Shown here piece after piece: positions 9,638 through 17,955 of a DNA stretch of 34,443 nucleotides (positions within the stretch are counted from its first letter, which is position 1; the number at the start of each line of letters is the position of its first letter). A program made the position numbers and the translations under genes. The notes below the pieces were generated by a model. That model saw only the letters and a program-made list of their open reading frames with translations, did no database searches and was not told where the DNA came from. This DNA is from Treponema sp. (GTDB taxonomy: Bacteria > Spirochaetota > Spirochaetia > Treponematales > Breznakiellaceae): positions 1 to 34,443 of the forward strand of contig JAITHL010000210.1 of the NCBI GenBank assembly GCA_031279975.1. Reading direction: 5' to 3'.

Positions 9638-10030
9638 ATGATGGCGCCCTATCCTGTTCTTATTACCAAGCTGCCCGCCCTGCTAACCGGGACGGCGATT
9701 TGGCTCCTCTCTTCCCAGAGTACGCTTCCCCAGCCCAAGGGCATCTTGGGCTTTGATAAATTCCAGCATCTTGCGGCCTATATGGTTTTTACCTGGACCG
9801 CCGGGCTCTGGTTTTCCCCGGACCAATGGCGGCGGCGGCCCCTGGCCGTCCCGCTCCTCACCGCGGGCATTGGTTCCCTGTACGGCCTTATCGATGAAAT
9901 ACACCAGTCCTTTGTTCCCGGACGGGATTGTAACGGCTGGGATTGGATCGCCGACACCCTGGGAGCCCTTCTGGGAAGCGGGGCCCGGTGTCTGATCCTA
10001 TGGCGCCAAGGGAGGTTCCATGAAAGATGA
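9638..10030 (+). CDS. VanZ-like family membrane protein
   Basis: 130 residues, several hydrophobic segments. The family hallmark is seen: FDKFQHLAAYMVFT near residues 40-53 and YGLIDEIHQSFVPGRDCNGWDWIADTLGALLGS near 83-115. VanZ-like proteins are small envelope proteins, named after a teicoplanin-resistance protein; the function of this subgroup is generally unknown. Here it overlaps the next gene by 11 bases and sits at the head of a polysaccharide-export block, which suggests an envelope or exopolysaccharide role. Start could also be the ATG at 9641. Confidence 0.85.
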   Translation: MMAPYPVLITKLPALLTGTAIWLLSSQSTLPQPKGILGFDKFQHLAAYMVFTWTAGLWFSPDQWRRRPLAVPLLTAGIGSLYGLIDEIHQSFVPGRDCNGWDWIADTLGALLGSGARCLILWRQGRFHER

Positions 10031-11030
10031 CGCCGATGGGGAAGAGATAAGCCTCATCGATCTGTTCTCGGTCATTTGGCGGAGAAAATGGTTCATTATC
10101 ATTGTGTGCCTTACGGCCGCCATCGGCGCGGCGGGTTTCAGTATTATTTCCCTGGTCTTGCCGCCGGAAAAATCCCCCCTGCCCAATGTGTATACCCCTA
10201 AGGCGCTCATGCTGATCAATAACGCCGGTTCCAGCGGCGGCGGGCTGGCCTCTATGCTCAGTTCCTCCGGCCTCGGCGGGCTTGCGTCCCTGGCGGGGGT
10301 CAGCGTGCCCGCCGGCTCAACCTTCAGCCAGCTGGCGGTGTATCTCACCGGCACCAACACCCTGCTGGACGCGGTGGCGGATGAATTCGGCTTCATAGAA
10401 CGGTACAAGATACAAAAGTTTGTCCGGGCGGAAAGCCGGAAGGCCCTGCAAAAAAATTTGACCGCCGAATTTGACGACAAGAGCGGGGTCTTCAGCATCA
10501 GCTTTGAGGATACGGACCCCCTCTTGGCCCAGCGGGTGGTGAACTACTGCGTAGCCTTTTTAGAACGCCGCTTTGATGAGCTGGGGGTGGATAAAAACAA
10601 ATTGGAAAAGGAAAATTTGGAAAAAAACATTGAAAACACCCTGAAGGAAATAAAGAACCTGGAAAACCAGAGCCGCCAATTAGAACGTTCCGTATCCGCG
10701 CCCCGCGCTTCCCTGGCCCTGCCCGCCATCACTACGGATTTAACCCGGATCACCATGGAATTGGAAGCCCAGCGCCAGGTGTATACCCAGCTCAAGGTGC
10801 AGTATGAGATACTCAAGGTAACCATGTCCAGCGAAAAACCGGTCTTTCAGACACTTGAACTAGCGGAAATACCGGATCAAAAGTCCGGCCCCAGCAGGGG
10901 CTTACTGTGCGTCATTGTGGTCTTTGGGGCCTTCTTTTTAGCGGTTTTTACCGTATTTGTAATAAACGCCGTTGAAAATATCCGCAAAGACCCGGAGGCC
11001 ATGGCAAAAATACGGGGCCTTCCAGCATGA
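10020..11030 (+). CDS. Wzz/chain-length-determinant family protein
   Basis: 336 residues. ISLIDLFSVIWRRKWFIIIV starts the first membrane helix (about 20-45), a periplasmic domain with a charged coiled coil (about 185-240, ENLEKNIENTLKEIKNLENQ) follows, and a second helix lies at about 290-315. This is the polysaccharide co-polymerase layout without a C-terminal tyrosine-kinase domain. A Ser/Gly-rich stretch (SSGGGLASMLSSSGLGGLAS) lies in the periplasmic part. Overlaps the VanZ-like gene and, by ATGA, the exporter gene downstream. Expected to set chain length or assist export of a surface glycan. Confidence 0.85.
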   Translation: MKDDADGEEISLIDLFSVIWRRKWFIIIVCLTAAIGAAGFSIISLVLPPEKSPLPNVYTPKALMLINNAGSSGGGLASMLSSSGLGGLASLAGVSVPAGSTFSQLAVYLTGTNTLLDAVADEFGFIERYKIQKFVRAESRKALQKNLTAEFDDKSGVFSISFEDTDPLLAQRVVNYCVAFLERRFDELGVDKNKLEKENLEKNIENTLKEIKNLENQSRQLERSVSAPRASLALPAITTDLTRITMELEAQRQVYTQLKVQYEILKVTMSSEKPVFQTLELAEIPDQKSGPSRGLLCVIVVFGAFFLAVFTVFVINAVENIRKDPEAMAKIRGLPA

Positions 11031-12607
11031 AGCGGCCCGCCTGCGGGCTGCTTTGCCTCTGCGCCGCGCTGCTTTGCCGGAGCGGGGGGCTCTACGCACA
11101 AACCAGCGCCCAGATGCAGCAGTTGCAGCAGCGCCAGCAGCAAAGCGGCGCGGGGGGAACGGGCCTGCTCCCCGAGGCCGCCATGACGGACCCGCTCCTG
11201 CCGAACCCCCAGCTGGCCCGGTCAAGCCCTGAATACCGGGTAACCCCTGGGGACGTATATTCCTTGACCTATGCCGCGGGCAGCACCCCGGTAGTCTATC
11301 AGATTGTGGTGGACACCAGCTACCGTATCCGGGTTTCCAATCTGGGGGTGATCAACGCCGCGGGGAAAACCTTCCAGCAGGTAAAACGGGAAGCGGAAGC
11401 CGTGGTTGCCAATAACTATCCCCTCAGCGGCGTACAGCTGCTCATGGTCGCGCCCGCCGCGTTTAAGGTCTCTATCAACGGCGAGGTGCAAGAAGCCCAG
11501 GAACGGATTGTTTGGGCCCTGGCCCGGCTTTCCGCCATAGTGGACAAGGAGACCCTCACCAATTATGCGTCCATCAGGAACATCACCATCACCTCGGCCA
11601 ATAAACAGACCAAAACCTACGATCTCTTTAAGGCCCGGCGCTTCGGCGATATGCAAGAGGACCCCTATGTCAGGCCCGAGGATGTGATCACGGTAAACCG
11701 GGTGGAACGGACCGTGCAGATCACCGGGGCGGTGGAAAGGCCGGAAACCTATCAACTGCTGCCGGAGGACAACCTCGCCGCCCTGATCAGCTACTATGCC
11801 GGCGGCTACACCCCCCTGGCGGACCCCAGCCGCATCGAGGTAATCCGCTATGTAGACGGCGGGCGGGATTCGGGGAACAAAATCTTCCTTTCCGCCGCCG
11901 ATGTGCAAAACGATTATTCCCTGCATAACCAGGACCAGATTTATATCCCGGCCATAATTGACTTAATGCCGGTTATGTTTGTGGAAGGGGCCATTACCAA
12001 TTACGACGCCAGCCAGGGGGCGGTTACGGCCCCTTTCCAGCAGGAGGCCGCGGCTGAATTGGCCGCCGCGACCAGAATCACGGTCCGTTTTAACGCGGGG
12101 GAAAATTACGCATCCTTGATACAGCGGAACCAGCGGTGGTTTTCCGCCATATCCGATACCCAGAACGCCTATGTTATCAGGCAGGGGGAGCGGATTCTCA
12201 TCAACCTCAACCCCATGCTCTACGATTCCAGTTACCGCAGCGATTATTATTTGGAAGAAAACGACACCCTCGTCATCCCCTTCAGGCAGTACTTCATTAC
12301 CGTCGCCGGGGCGGTAATACGGGCGGGCCGCTATCCCTATATTCCCGACCGGAACTGGGAATACTATATCGCCCTGGCCGGCGGCTTCGAGCCCACCAAG
12401 AATACGAAACAGGATGTCGCCATTGTGGATATTACCGGCAGAAAGCTGAGTAAAAACGACGCCATAACCCCGGAAACGGTGATTACCGCCACAACAAACC
12501 ACGGCCTCTACTATTTCAACCAATTCGCGCCGATAGTTACCACCATACTGACCGTGGTAAGCACCACGCTTTCCATTCTCGCCGTAACGGGGGTGCTCGC
12601 CCGGTAA
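11027..12607 (+). CDS. Polysaccharide export protein with SLBB domains (Wza-like)
   Basis: 526 residues. Signal peptide at 1-26 (hydrophobic core ACGLLCLCAALL, cleavage likely after LYA); no lipobox Cys at the cleavage site. The poly-export domain begins at SPEYRVTPGDVYSLTY (about 66). At least two SLBB-like blocks follow (VQITGAVERPETYQLLPEDN and ITVAGAVIRAGRYPYIPDRN). A Gln-rich stretch QMQQLQQRQQQS follows the signal. The final 25 residues are a hydrophobic helix, as in outer-membrane Wza proteins. Translationally coupled to the Wzz-like gene. Probably forms an outer-membrane glycan channel; spirochaete outer membranes are compatible with that. Confidence 0.87.
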   Translation: MKRPACGLLCLCAALLCRSGGLYAQTSAQMQQLQQRQQQSGAGGTGLLPEAAMTDPLLPNPQLARSSPEYRVTPGDVYSLTYAAGSTPVVYQIVVDTSYRIRVSNLGVINAAGKTFQQVKREAEAVVANNYPLSGVQLLMVAPAAFKVSINGEVQEAQERIVWALARLSAIVDKETLTNYASIRNITITSANKQTKTYDLFKARRFGDMQEDPYVRPEDVITVNRVERTVQITGAVERPETYQLLPEDNLAALISYYAGGYTPLADPSRIEVIRYVDGGRDSGNKIFLSAADVQNDYSLHNQDQIYIPAIIDLMPVMFVEGAITNYDASQGAVTAPFQQEAAAELAAATRITVRFNAGENYASLIQRNQRWFSAISDTQNAYVIRQGERILINLNPMLYDSSYRSDYYLEENDTLVIPFRQYFITVAGAVIRAGRYPYIPDRNWEYYIALAGGFEPTKNTKQDVAIVDITGRKLSKNDAITPETVITATTNHGLYYFNQFAPIVTTILTVVSTTLSILAVTGVLAR

Positions 12608-12646
12608 GAAGCGGCGGACAGGGCATAGACGCGGATACCGGCGGGC

Positions 12647-12712
12647 GGGGGGACCGGGGGGCCTTTCGGCCCCCCGGCGGGGGCGTTACGGGGGCAGAGC
12701 CCCCCGTTGGGG
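12647..12712. repeat. GC-rich palindromic repeat (REP-like), copy 2
   Basis: Nested hairpins: CCGGGGGGCC with GGCCCCCCGG, and GGGGGC-AGA-GCCCCC. It is the near-exact reverse complement of 28631-28692. Sits between the exporter gene and the glycosyltransferase, where it could act as a transcription attenuator or 3'-end stabiliser. Confidence 0.85.
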
Positions 12713-12734
12713 AACAGAGAGAAAGGAGTATTGT

Positions 12735-14198
12735 TTGCGCGTCGTATTAGTTCATTACCATCTGCGCCGGGGAGGCGTTACTTCGGTGGTACTGCGGCAG
12801 GCAAAGGCCCTCATGGAAGGAGGGGATGAGGTCCTGGTGCTTGCCGGAACCCCGCCCCCCCATGCCGGCGGGGAAGCGCCCATAACCCTGATACCGGAAC
12901 TGGAATATGACCGGCTGCGCCCCGCGGCTGAACGCGGCGCGGTCCTGGAAGACGGACGGCGTTTGGCCGTCGCCATCGCCGCCGCCATACACCGGCGCTG
13001 GGCCGGCGGGGCCGGCATCCTCCACGCGCATAACCCCCTGATCAAAAAGAACGCGGCACTGCTTCCAGCCCTGCGGATACTCCAGGAACAGGGGATGCGC
13101 CTCCTCTTGCAGAACCACGATCTGGCGGAAGACTTTCGGCCCGATGTATACAGCGAAGGAACCGCCTACCTTGAAAATTGCCATTACGCGGCGGTAAACA
13201 GCCGGGATTATGCCTTCCTGCGCCAGGCGGGTTTACAAGACGCGGGCTTGCATCTGCTTCCCAATGAAACCGCGCCGGTCCAGGCCGTCCCAGGGCTGGA
13301 CCGGAAACGCTATCTCTATCCGGTCCGGGCAATCCGGCGTAAAAACATCGGCGAGGCCCTGCTGCTCTCCTGCTTTATCCCCCAAGGCAGAACCGTGGCC
13401 GTAACCATGCCGCCTAATTCAGAGGAGGATTGGAGGATATACCGGCGCTGGGCGGTCTTTGCTGAAGAACACCGCCTGCCCATGGAATTTGAAGCGGGCG
13501 CCGGCAAGGATTTCGGCTCCCTGCTCGGCGGCGCTTACGGCGTGCTTACCACCTCAATTAAAGAAGGCTTTGGGTTTTCCTTTCTGGAACCCTGGACCGC
13601 CGGACGGGCGGTTGTCGGCAGGCGTATCGATCATGTGTGCCGGGATTTTGAAGCGGCGGGCGTTGTGTTTCAAAAACCCCAGGAGGCGGAGGGGGAATCC
13701 CTCTACCGCTCCCTTGAAATACCGGTGGAGCGCCTTGACTTTCCGGCCCTGCAAAGCCGGATGGAACAGGCCTTCAGAGCCGTCTATACGGCCTTTAATG
13801 AGCAGCCGCCGGATTGGGCCCTGCAATCCATCACTGAAACCCTGCGGGGCCTGAAAACCATCGACTTTGGCCGTTTGGATGAGGATTTTCAGGCCGGCGT
13901 CATCCAAAGCCTCCTGTCCAGCGAACAGGCGCGCCGGGACATTGCCGGCCTCAACCCCTTTTTAGCGGGACTGGCGGACTGGCGGCCCGATGAGGAGCTT
14001 ATCGCGGCTAACCGGGAACATATCGCCCAGTCCTACGGCAGAGCGCGTATCAGCGCGCTGCTGCGGAAGACCTATACCGCTGTTTTGAACGCCAGCGTAA
14101 CCCATAGCCTTTCAAAGAGCCGCCTGCTGGAACTGTACCTCAATCCCCTGAATTTTTCCTTGATAGGATGCAGCCAAGCATGTATGACGCAGCCCTAA
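12735..14198 (+). CDS. Glycosyltransferase, GT4-like
   Basis: 487 residues. A GT-B fold glycosyltransferase is suggested by the N-terminal VVLVHYHLRRGGVTSVVLRQ, by LHAHNPLIKKN (about 97) and by the E-x7-E-like motif EGFGFSFLE near residue 276, typical of family GT4 nucleotide-sugar enzymes. Start TTG at 12735 has GAAAGGAG eight bases upstream. The last 130 residues are an extra helical region that I do not recognise. It likely builds the glycan exported by the neighbouring Wza-like protein. Donor and acceptor cannot be read from sequence. Overlaps the HAD gene by 31 bases. Confidence 0.8.
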   Translation: MRVVLVHYHLRRGGVTSVVLRQAKALMEGGDEVLVLAGTPPPHAGGEAPITLIPELEYDRLRPAAERGAVLEDGRRLAVAIAAAIHRRWAGGAGILHAHNPLIKKNAALLPALRILQEQGMRLLLQNHDLAEDFRPDVYSEGTAYLENCHYAAVNSRDYAFLRQAGLQDAGLHLLPNETAPVQAVPGLDRKRYLYPVRAIRRKNIGEALLLSCFIPQGRTVAVTMPPNSEEDWRIYRRWAVFAEEHRLPMEFEAGAGKDFGSLLGGAYGVLTTSIKEGFGFSFLEPWTAGRAVVGRRIDHVCRDFEAAGVVFQKPQEAEGESLYRSLEIPVERLDFPALQSRMEQAFRAVYTAFNEQPPDWALQSITETLRGLKTIDFGRLDEDFQAGVIQSLLSSEQARRDIAGLNPFLAGLADWRPDEELIAANREHIAQSYGRARISALLRKTYTAVLNASVTHSLSKSRLLELYLNPLNFSLIGCSQACMTQP

Positions 14199-15067
14199 GG
14201 GCCCGGTTCATCCAGTTGATTCAGAACGCCTCGCCGCCCATGACGCCCCGGCCTCCCCCGGCTCTGCCGCCGGACCTGGAAGCCCTGGCCCATCCCCCAG
14301 AGCCGGACAAAGCAGCGCGGGATATCCGCGCCGTCTTGTTTGATGTGTACGGCACCCTCTTCACCTCCGCCGCCGGGGATATTGGCGTCTTTGAAACCGC
14401 CCCGGCGCCGGAAGGGGGCTTCGCAAACCCGGAACGCCGCGCCTTCTTCCGCGCCCAGGTGGAACGGCTCCACCGGGAAGCCTCCGCAAAAACCGCCTAT
14501 CCCGAAATCCGCGTTGAGGAGGTCTGGAAGCCCTATCTTGACCGGCTTGCCGGTCAAGGCCAGGCCCTGCCCATGACACCATGGGAATTCGCCCTGCGGT
14601 ATGAACTGGCGACGAACCCGGTGTATCCCATGCCCGGCGCCAAGGCGATTCTACAGGCCCTGGGGCGGGCGGGATACGCCCTGGGCATTATCTCCAACGC
14701 CCAATTTTTTACCCCCCTTCTCTTTGAGGCCCTCATGGGGGAAAGCGCCCAGGCCATCGGGTTTGATCCAACACTCTGCGTTTATTCCTATGAAGCGCTG
14801 GAGGCAAAACCTTCCCCGGGCCTGTTCGACCGGGCCCGGAAAGGGCTGGCCGCGCTGGGCATAGCTCCTCAAGAAACGCTCTATGTTGGCAATGATATGC
14901 TCAAGGATATTGCGCCCGCCCGGTCCATGGGATTTACCACAGCGCTCTTTGCCGGGGACGGCCGTTCCCTGCGCCTGCGGGAGGGCAATGCTCAGACCCA
15001 AGGCATGAGGCCCCGCCGCGTTATCCGGCGGCTTGAGGACCTTGCCGGCTGCTTTGCCCTTCCCTAA
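14168..15067 (+). CDS. HAD-superfamily hydrolase
   Basis: 299 residues. HAD motif I is FDVYGTLF (about residues 58-65, nucleophile Asp59), motif II is the IISNAQF region (Ser) near 176-182, a conserved Lys lies in ALEAKPSPGLF, and motif IV is YVGNDMLKDI. The first 50 Pro-rich residues precede the conserved domain and are unusual, so a start downstream of 14168 is possible. The overlap with the glycosyltransferase implies co-expression and a sugar-phosphate phosphatase role in glycan synthesis, which is inference. Confidence 0.8.
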   Translation: MQPSMYDAALRARFIQLIQNASPPMTPRPPPALPPDLEALAHPPEPDKAARDIRAVLFDVYGTLFTSAAGDIGVFETAPAPEGGFANPERRAFFRAQVERLHREASAKTAYPEIRVEEVWKPYLDRLAGQGQALPMTPWEFALRYELATNPVYPMPGAKAILQALGRAGYALGIISNAQFFTPLLFEALMGESAQAIGFDPTLCVYSYEALEAKPSPGLFDRARKGLAALGIAPQETLYVGNDMLKDIAPARSMGFTTALFAGDGRSLRLREGNAQTQGMRPRRVIRRLEDLAGCFALP

Positions 15068-15117
15068 GGGTTTAAGCCGTCCGGGGGAAACGCCGACCAT
15101 AAAACAGGGGATCATAC

Positions 15118-15354
15118 ATGCCTTTCCAAGAATTAAGGGAACTGATAGTCCAGGTTGTTAGCTCATGGCAGGTAATCGCGGTTACCCTGGTAGTTATCCT
15201 CTACTTTTCCCTGGTTTCCTATGTAACCAAAGTACACTACCGCCCCCATACGTCCGCCGCGCCGAAGGGGAAAAGGCGGAAAGCCAAGAAAGCCGCGCCG
15301 GAGAGCGATGTAATAAGCGCCGACTCGGATGATCTCGGCTTAGAAGGGGAATAA
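15118..15354 (+). CDS. Small single-span membrane protein, unknown function
   Basis: 78 residues. One hydrophobic helix (about 17-37, VIAVTLVVILYFSLVSYV) followed by a Lys/Arg-rich cytoplasmic-like segment (KGKRRKAKK) and an acidic tail (ESDVISADSDDLGLEGE). AGGGGA lies before the ATG. I do not recognise it. The codon pattern and composition agree with neighbouring genes, so it is likely real. Confidence 0.65.
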   Translation: MPFQELRELIVQVVSSWQVIAVTLVVILYFSLVSYVTKVHYRPHTSAAPKGKRRKAKKAAPESDVISADSDDLGLEGE

Positions 15355-15429
15355 GCGGGGCCGCCGGGCCGATACGGGCGTCCGCCGCCGGCGTTATACG
15401 GTAAGAGAGACCGGCCCCCGGTACTTCCA

Positions 15430-15564
15430 TAGCCCATTGCCAGAAGATATTTCGTTGTTTTTATTCACAAAGGCAACAATATACGCGGTTTTCCCCGCTC
15501 CTTTCACAGTATCCCCCTCCCAATCCCCTGCCTTCTCTTCCACTATGGCTGGCCGGTGTTCTAT
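15430..15564 (-). pseudogene. IS30-family transposase remnant
   Basis: The minus strand encodes IEHRPAIVEEKAGDWEGDTV followed by KGAGKTAYIVAFVNKNN, which matches the start of the IS30 catalytic domain (the GDWE-DTV block with its first catalytic Asp). Frame is lost after about 40 residues, where a second frame may continue as FLLAM. No terminal repeats or remaining domains are seen. An isolated fragment of a dead insertion sequence. Confidence 0.65.
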
Positions 15565-15575
15565 GGATACAATAA

Positions 15576-15761
15576 TCAGGCCAAAACATTGACGTTCTGC
15601 CCCATATTGGGGTCGACTATCCACTGGACACTCCGCATCAGCTTTGCCAAGCCCGCAGCCTGTTCCTTCATGGAATTAAGACCCATAGCCGCTACTTTTA
15701 TTGACCCGCTCTCCCGCACTTGCGCCTGGCTCATATTTGTTGAAAGTGATTGTATATTCAT
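15576..15761 (-). CDS. YjfB-family putative motility protein
   Basis: 61 residues starting MNIQSLSTNMSQAQV and ending DPNMGQNVNVLA, the pattern of the short YjfB family (start M-I-x-S-L-S, end DPNLGQ-N-D). The family is common in flagellated Firmicutes and spirochaetes and has no firmly known function. No clear Shine-Dalgarno; an in-frame GTG at 15785 is an alternative start. The IS30 fragment lies directly downstream on the same strand. Confidence 0.6.
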   Translation of the reverse strand: MNIQSLSTNMSQAQVRESGSIKVAAMGLNSMKEQAAGLAKLMRSVQWIVDPNMGQNVNVLA

Positions 15762-15979
15762 AGTATTATCATAGAAATATTTCACAAAAAAATCAATATC
15801 CCGCGTTGCGGCATAATTTATCTAACCATAAAATCACCGGGGTAACGGTAAAACCCTGCCGCGCCGCAGACCGGAAGGCCTCCAGGGTTAGATTCTTTAT
15901 TTTGACGCTTCTGCTTTTCCGGTTAGATTTTATGATGACGCATTTTACTAAAAACGAAGAAAACGCCTGTTTTTATCCA

Positions 15980-16030
15980 AATATTTCATACATAAATGTA
16001 TTTTCCTCGAACAAATTTGTATGAAATATT
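15980..16030. promoter_or_regulatory. 13-bp inverted repeat upstream of the nif promoter
   Basis: AATATTTCATACA (15980-15992) and its exact complement TGTATGAAATATT (16018-16030), separated by 25 bp. It encloses a shorter palindrome TACAT-AA-ATGTA (15989-16000). It lies about 230-280 bp upstream of the sigma-54 promoter. A classical NifA site is TGT-N10-ACA; the nearest match here has 11 spacer bases, so it is not a NifA consensus. The stretch 15762-16358 contains no convincing gene. Confidence 0.45.
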
Positions 16031-16041
16031 AGTTACGCGAG

Positions 16042-16153
16042 GCGGTTGCAAAATTGCAATTTTGCAACCGCTGCTTCTAAAAAAGCATGTTTCGCAGCCC
16101 TTAGGCGAGAAAACGCAAGAGCCAGCGCAAAAACAACCGGGTTTTGCAGCGCC
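16042..16153. repeat. Three-armed palindromic element, copy A
   Basis: A 30-nt perfect palindrome (16042-16071, half site GCGGTTGCAAAATTG), then a core with GTTTCGCAGCCCTTAGGCGAG, then an arm GCGCAAAAACAACCGGG-TTTTGC. The core AAAAAAGCATGTTTCGCAGC is shared in reverse orientation with copy B between nifK and nifE. Confidence 0.8.
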
Positions 16154-16253
16154 TCTCAATACCCATAATCGCAACGCTCTATAGCCATCCCCTAAATTGC
16201 CGTTTTTTATGGGTTTTTTGGCTTATAATCCCGGAATTCCTTCTTAAATTTAG

Positions 16254-17183
<930 letters not shown>

Positions 17184-17200
17184 CGCGAATTTGGAGGAAC

Positions 17201-17557
17201 ATGATGGTAATGATACGAGCAATTATAAGACCGGAAAAGGCGGAGGAAGTCATGGCCGCCCTCATGGCTGATGGCTTCCCGGCGGTAACCCGGATGAACG
17301 TGTCGGGCCGGGGCAAACAGCGGGGAATAAAGATCGGCGAAGTAAGCTACGATGAAATCCCCAAGGAACTGCTCTTGATGGTTGTTAAAAACACGGACAA
17401 GGATTTTGTGGTCAAGAGGATACTGGAAGCGGCCAGGACAGGAAAGGGTTCCTATGGGGATGGAAAAATTTTTGTCTCCCCGGTGGAAGAGGTGTATACC
17501 GTCAGCTCGGGGATAAAAGAAGAACCCGGTCCAGGTTCGGGAGGCGAAGCCCTATGA
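17201..17557 (+). CDS. nifI1: PII-like nitrogen regulator NifI1
   Basis: 118 residues. PII fold marks: MIRAIIRPEKAEEVMAAL at the start, T-loop region around GRGKQRGIKIGE, and the GDGKIFVSPVEEVYTV block near 87-101. NifI1 with NifI2 binds dinitrogenase and switches it off in response to ammonium via 2-oxoglutarate and ATP, as known in methanogens. GGAGG is just upstream; the start may be the ATG at 17201, 17204 or 17210. The Gly/Pro-rich tail (EEPGPGSGGEAL) extends beyond the fold. Overlaps nifI2 by four bases. Confidence 0.95.
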   Translation: MMVMIRAIIRPEKAEEVMAALMADGFPAVTRMNVSGRGKQRGIKIGEVSYDEIPKELLLMVVKNTDKDFVVKRILEAARTGKGSYGDGKIFVSPVEEVYTVSSGIKEEPGPGSGGEAL

Positions 17558-17934
17558 AGGAAGTAATGGCCGTCATTAGGATGAACATGATGAACAAAAC
17601 TAAACGGGCCCTGGCCGATGCGGGGATCAGTTCCCTTTACGCTAAAGAGTGTCTGGGCCGGGGCAAGGGTACTATAGAAATACCCCGCTATGTGGAGGGC
17701 GCGGCCGAGCGTTACCAGGATATGATCCAGGAATTGGGAGTGGCGGGGCGGCTTATACCAAAGCGGATGATCAACGTCGTTGTGCCGGACAAGCTGGTAA
17801 AGACCGTGGTCAATACGGTGATCAGCGTAAATAAAACCGGAAGAAGCGGGGACGGGAAAATTTTCGTCATGCCCGTTTCCGAATCCTGGCGGGTCCGTAC
17901 CGGCGAGTCCGGCGACGATGTGCTGGATTTGTGA
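17554..17934 (+). CDS. nifI2: PII-like nitrogen regulator NifI2
   Basis: 126 residues. Opens EVMAVIRMNMMNKTKRALADAG, carries the NifI2-type long T-loop with GRGKGTIEIPRYVEGAAERYQD and RLIPKRMINVVVPD, and ends GDGKIFVMPVSESWRVRTGESG. Partner of NifI1 in direct post-translational control of nitrogenase. ATG overlaps the nifI1 stop. Placement between nifH and nifD is diagnostic for cluster II/III nif operons of anaerobes. Confidence 0.95.
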   Translation: MKEVMAVIRMNMMNKTKRALADAGISSLYAKECLGRGKGTIEIPRYVEGAAERYQDMIQELGVAGRLIPKRMINVVVPDKLVKTVVNTVISVNKTGRSGDGKIFVMPVSESWRVRTGESGDDVLDL

Positions 17935-17955
17935 GGCCATTTTTAAGGAGAAATA

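Noticed and set aside
15990-16013. NifA upstream activator site TGT-N10-ACA
   Set aside because: The only close match has an 11-base spacer and sits too far from the promoter for confidence.
15806-16024. A 72-residue plus-strand open frame before nifH
   Set aside because: No ribosome site, no family resemblance, and it runs across the 13-bp inverted repeat; regarded as chance.
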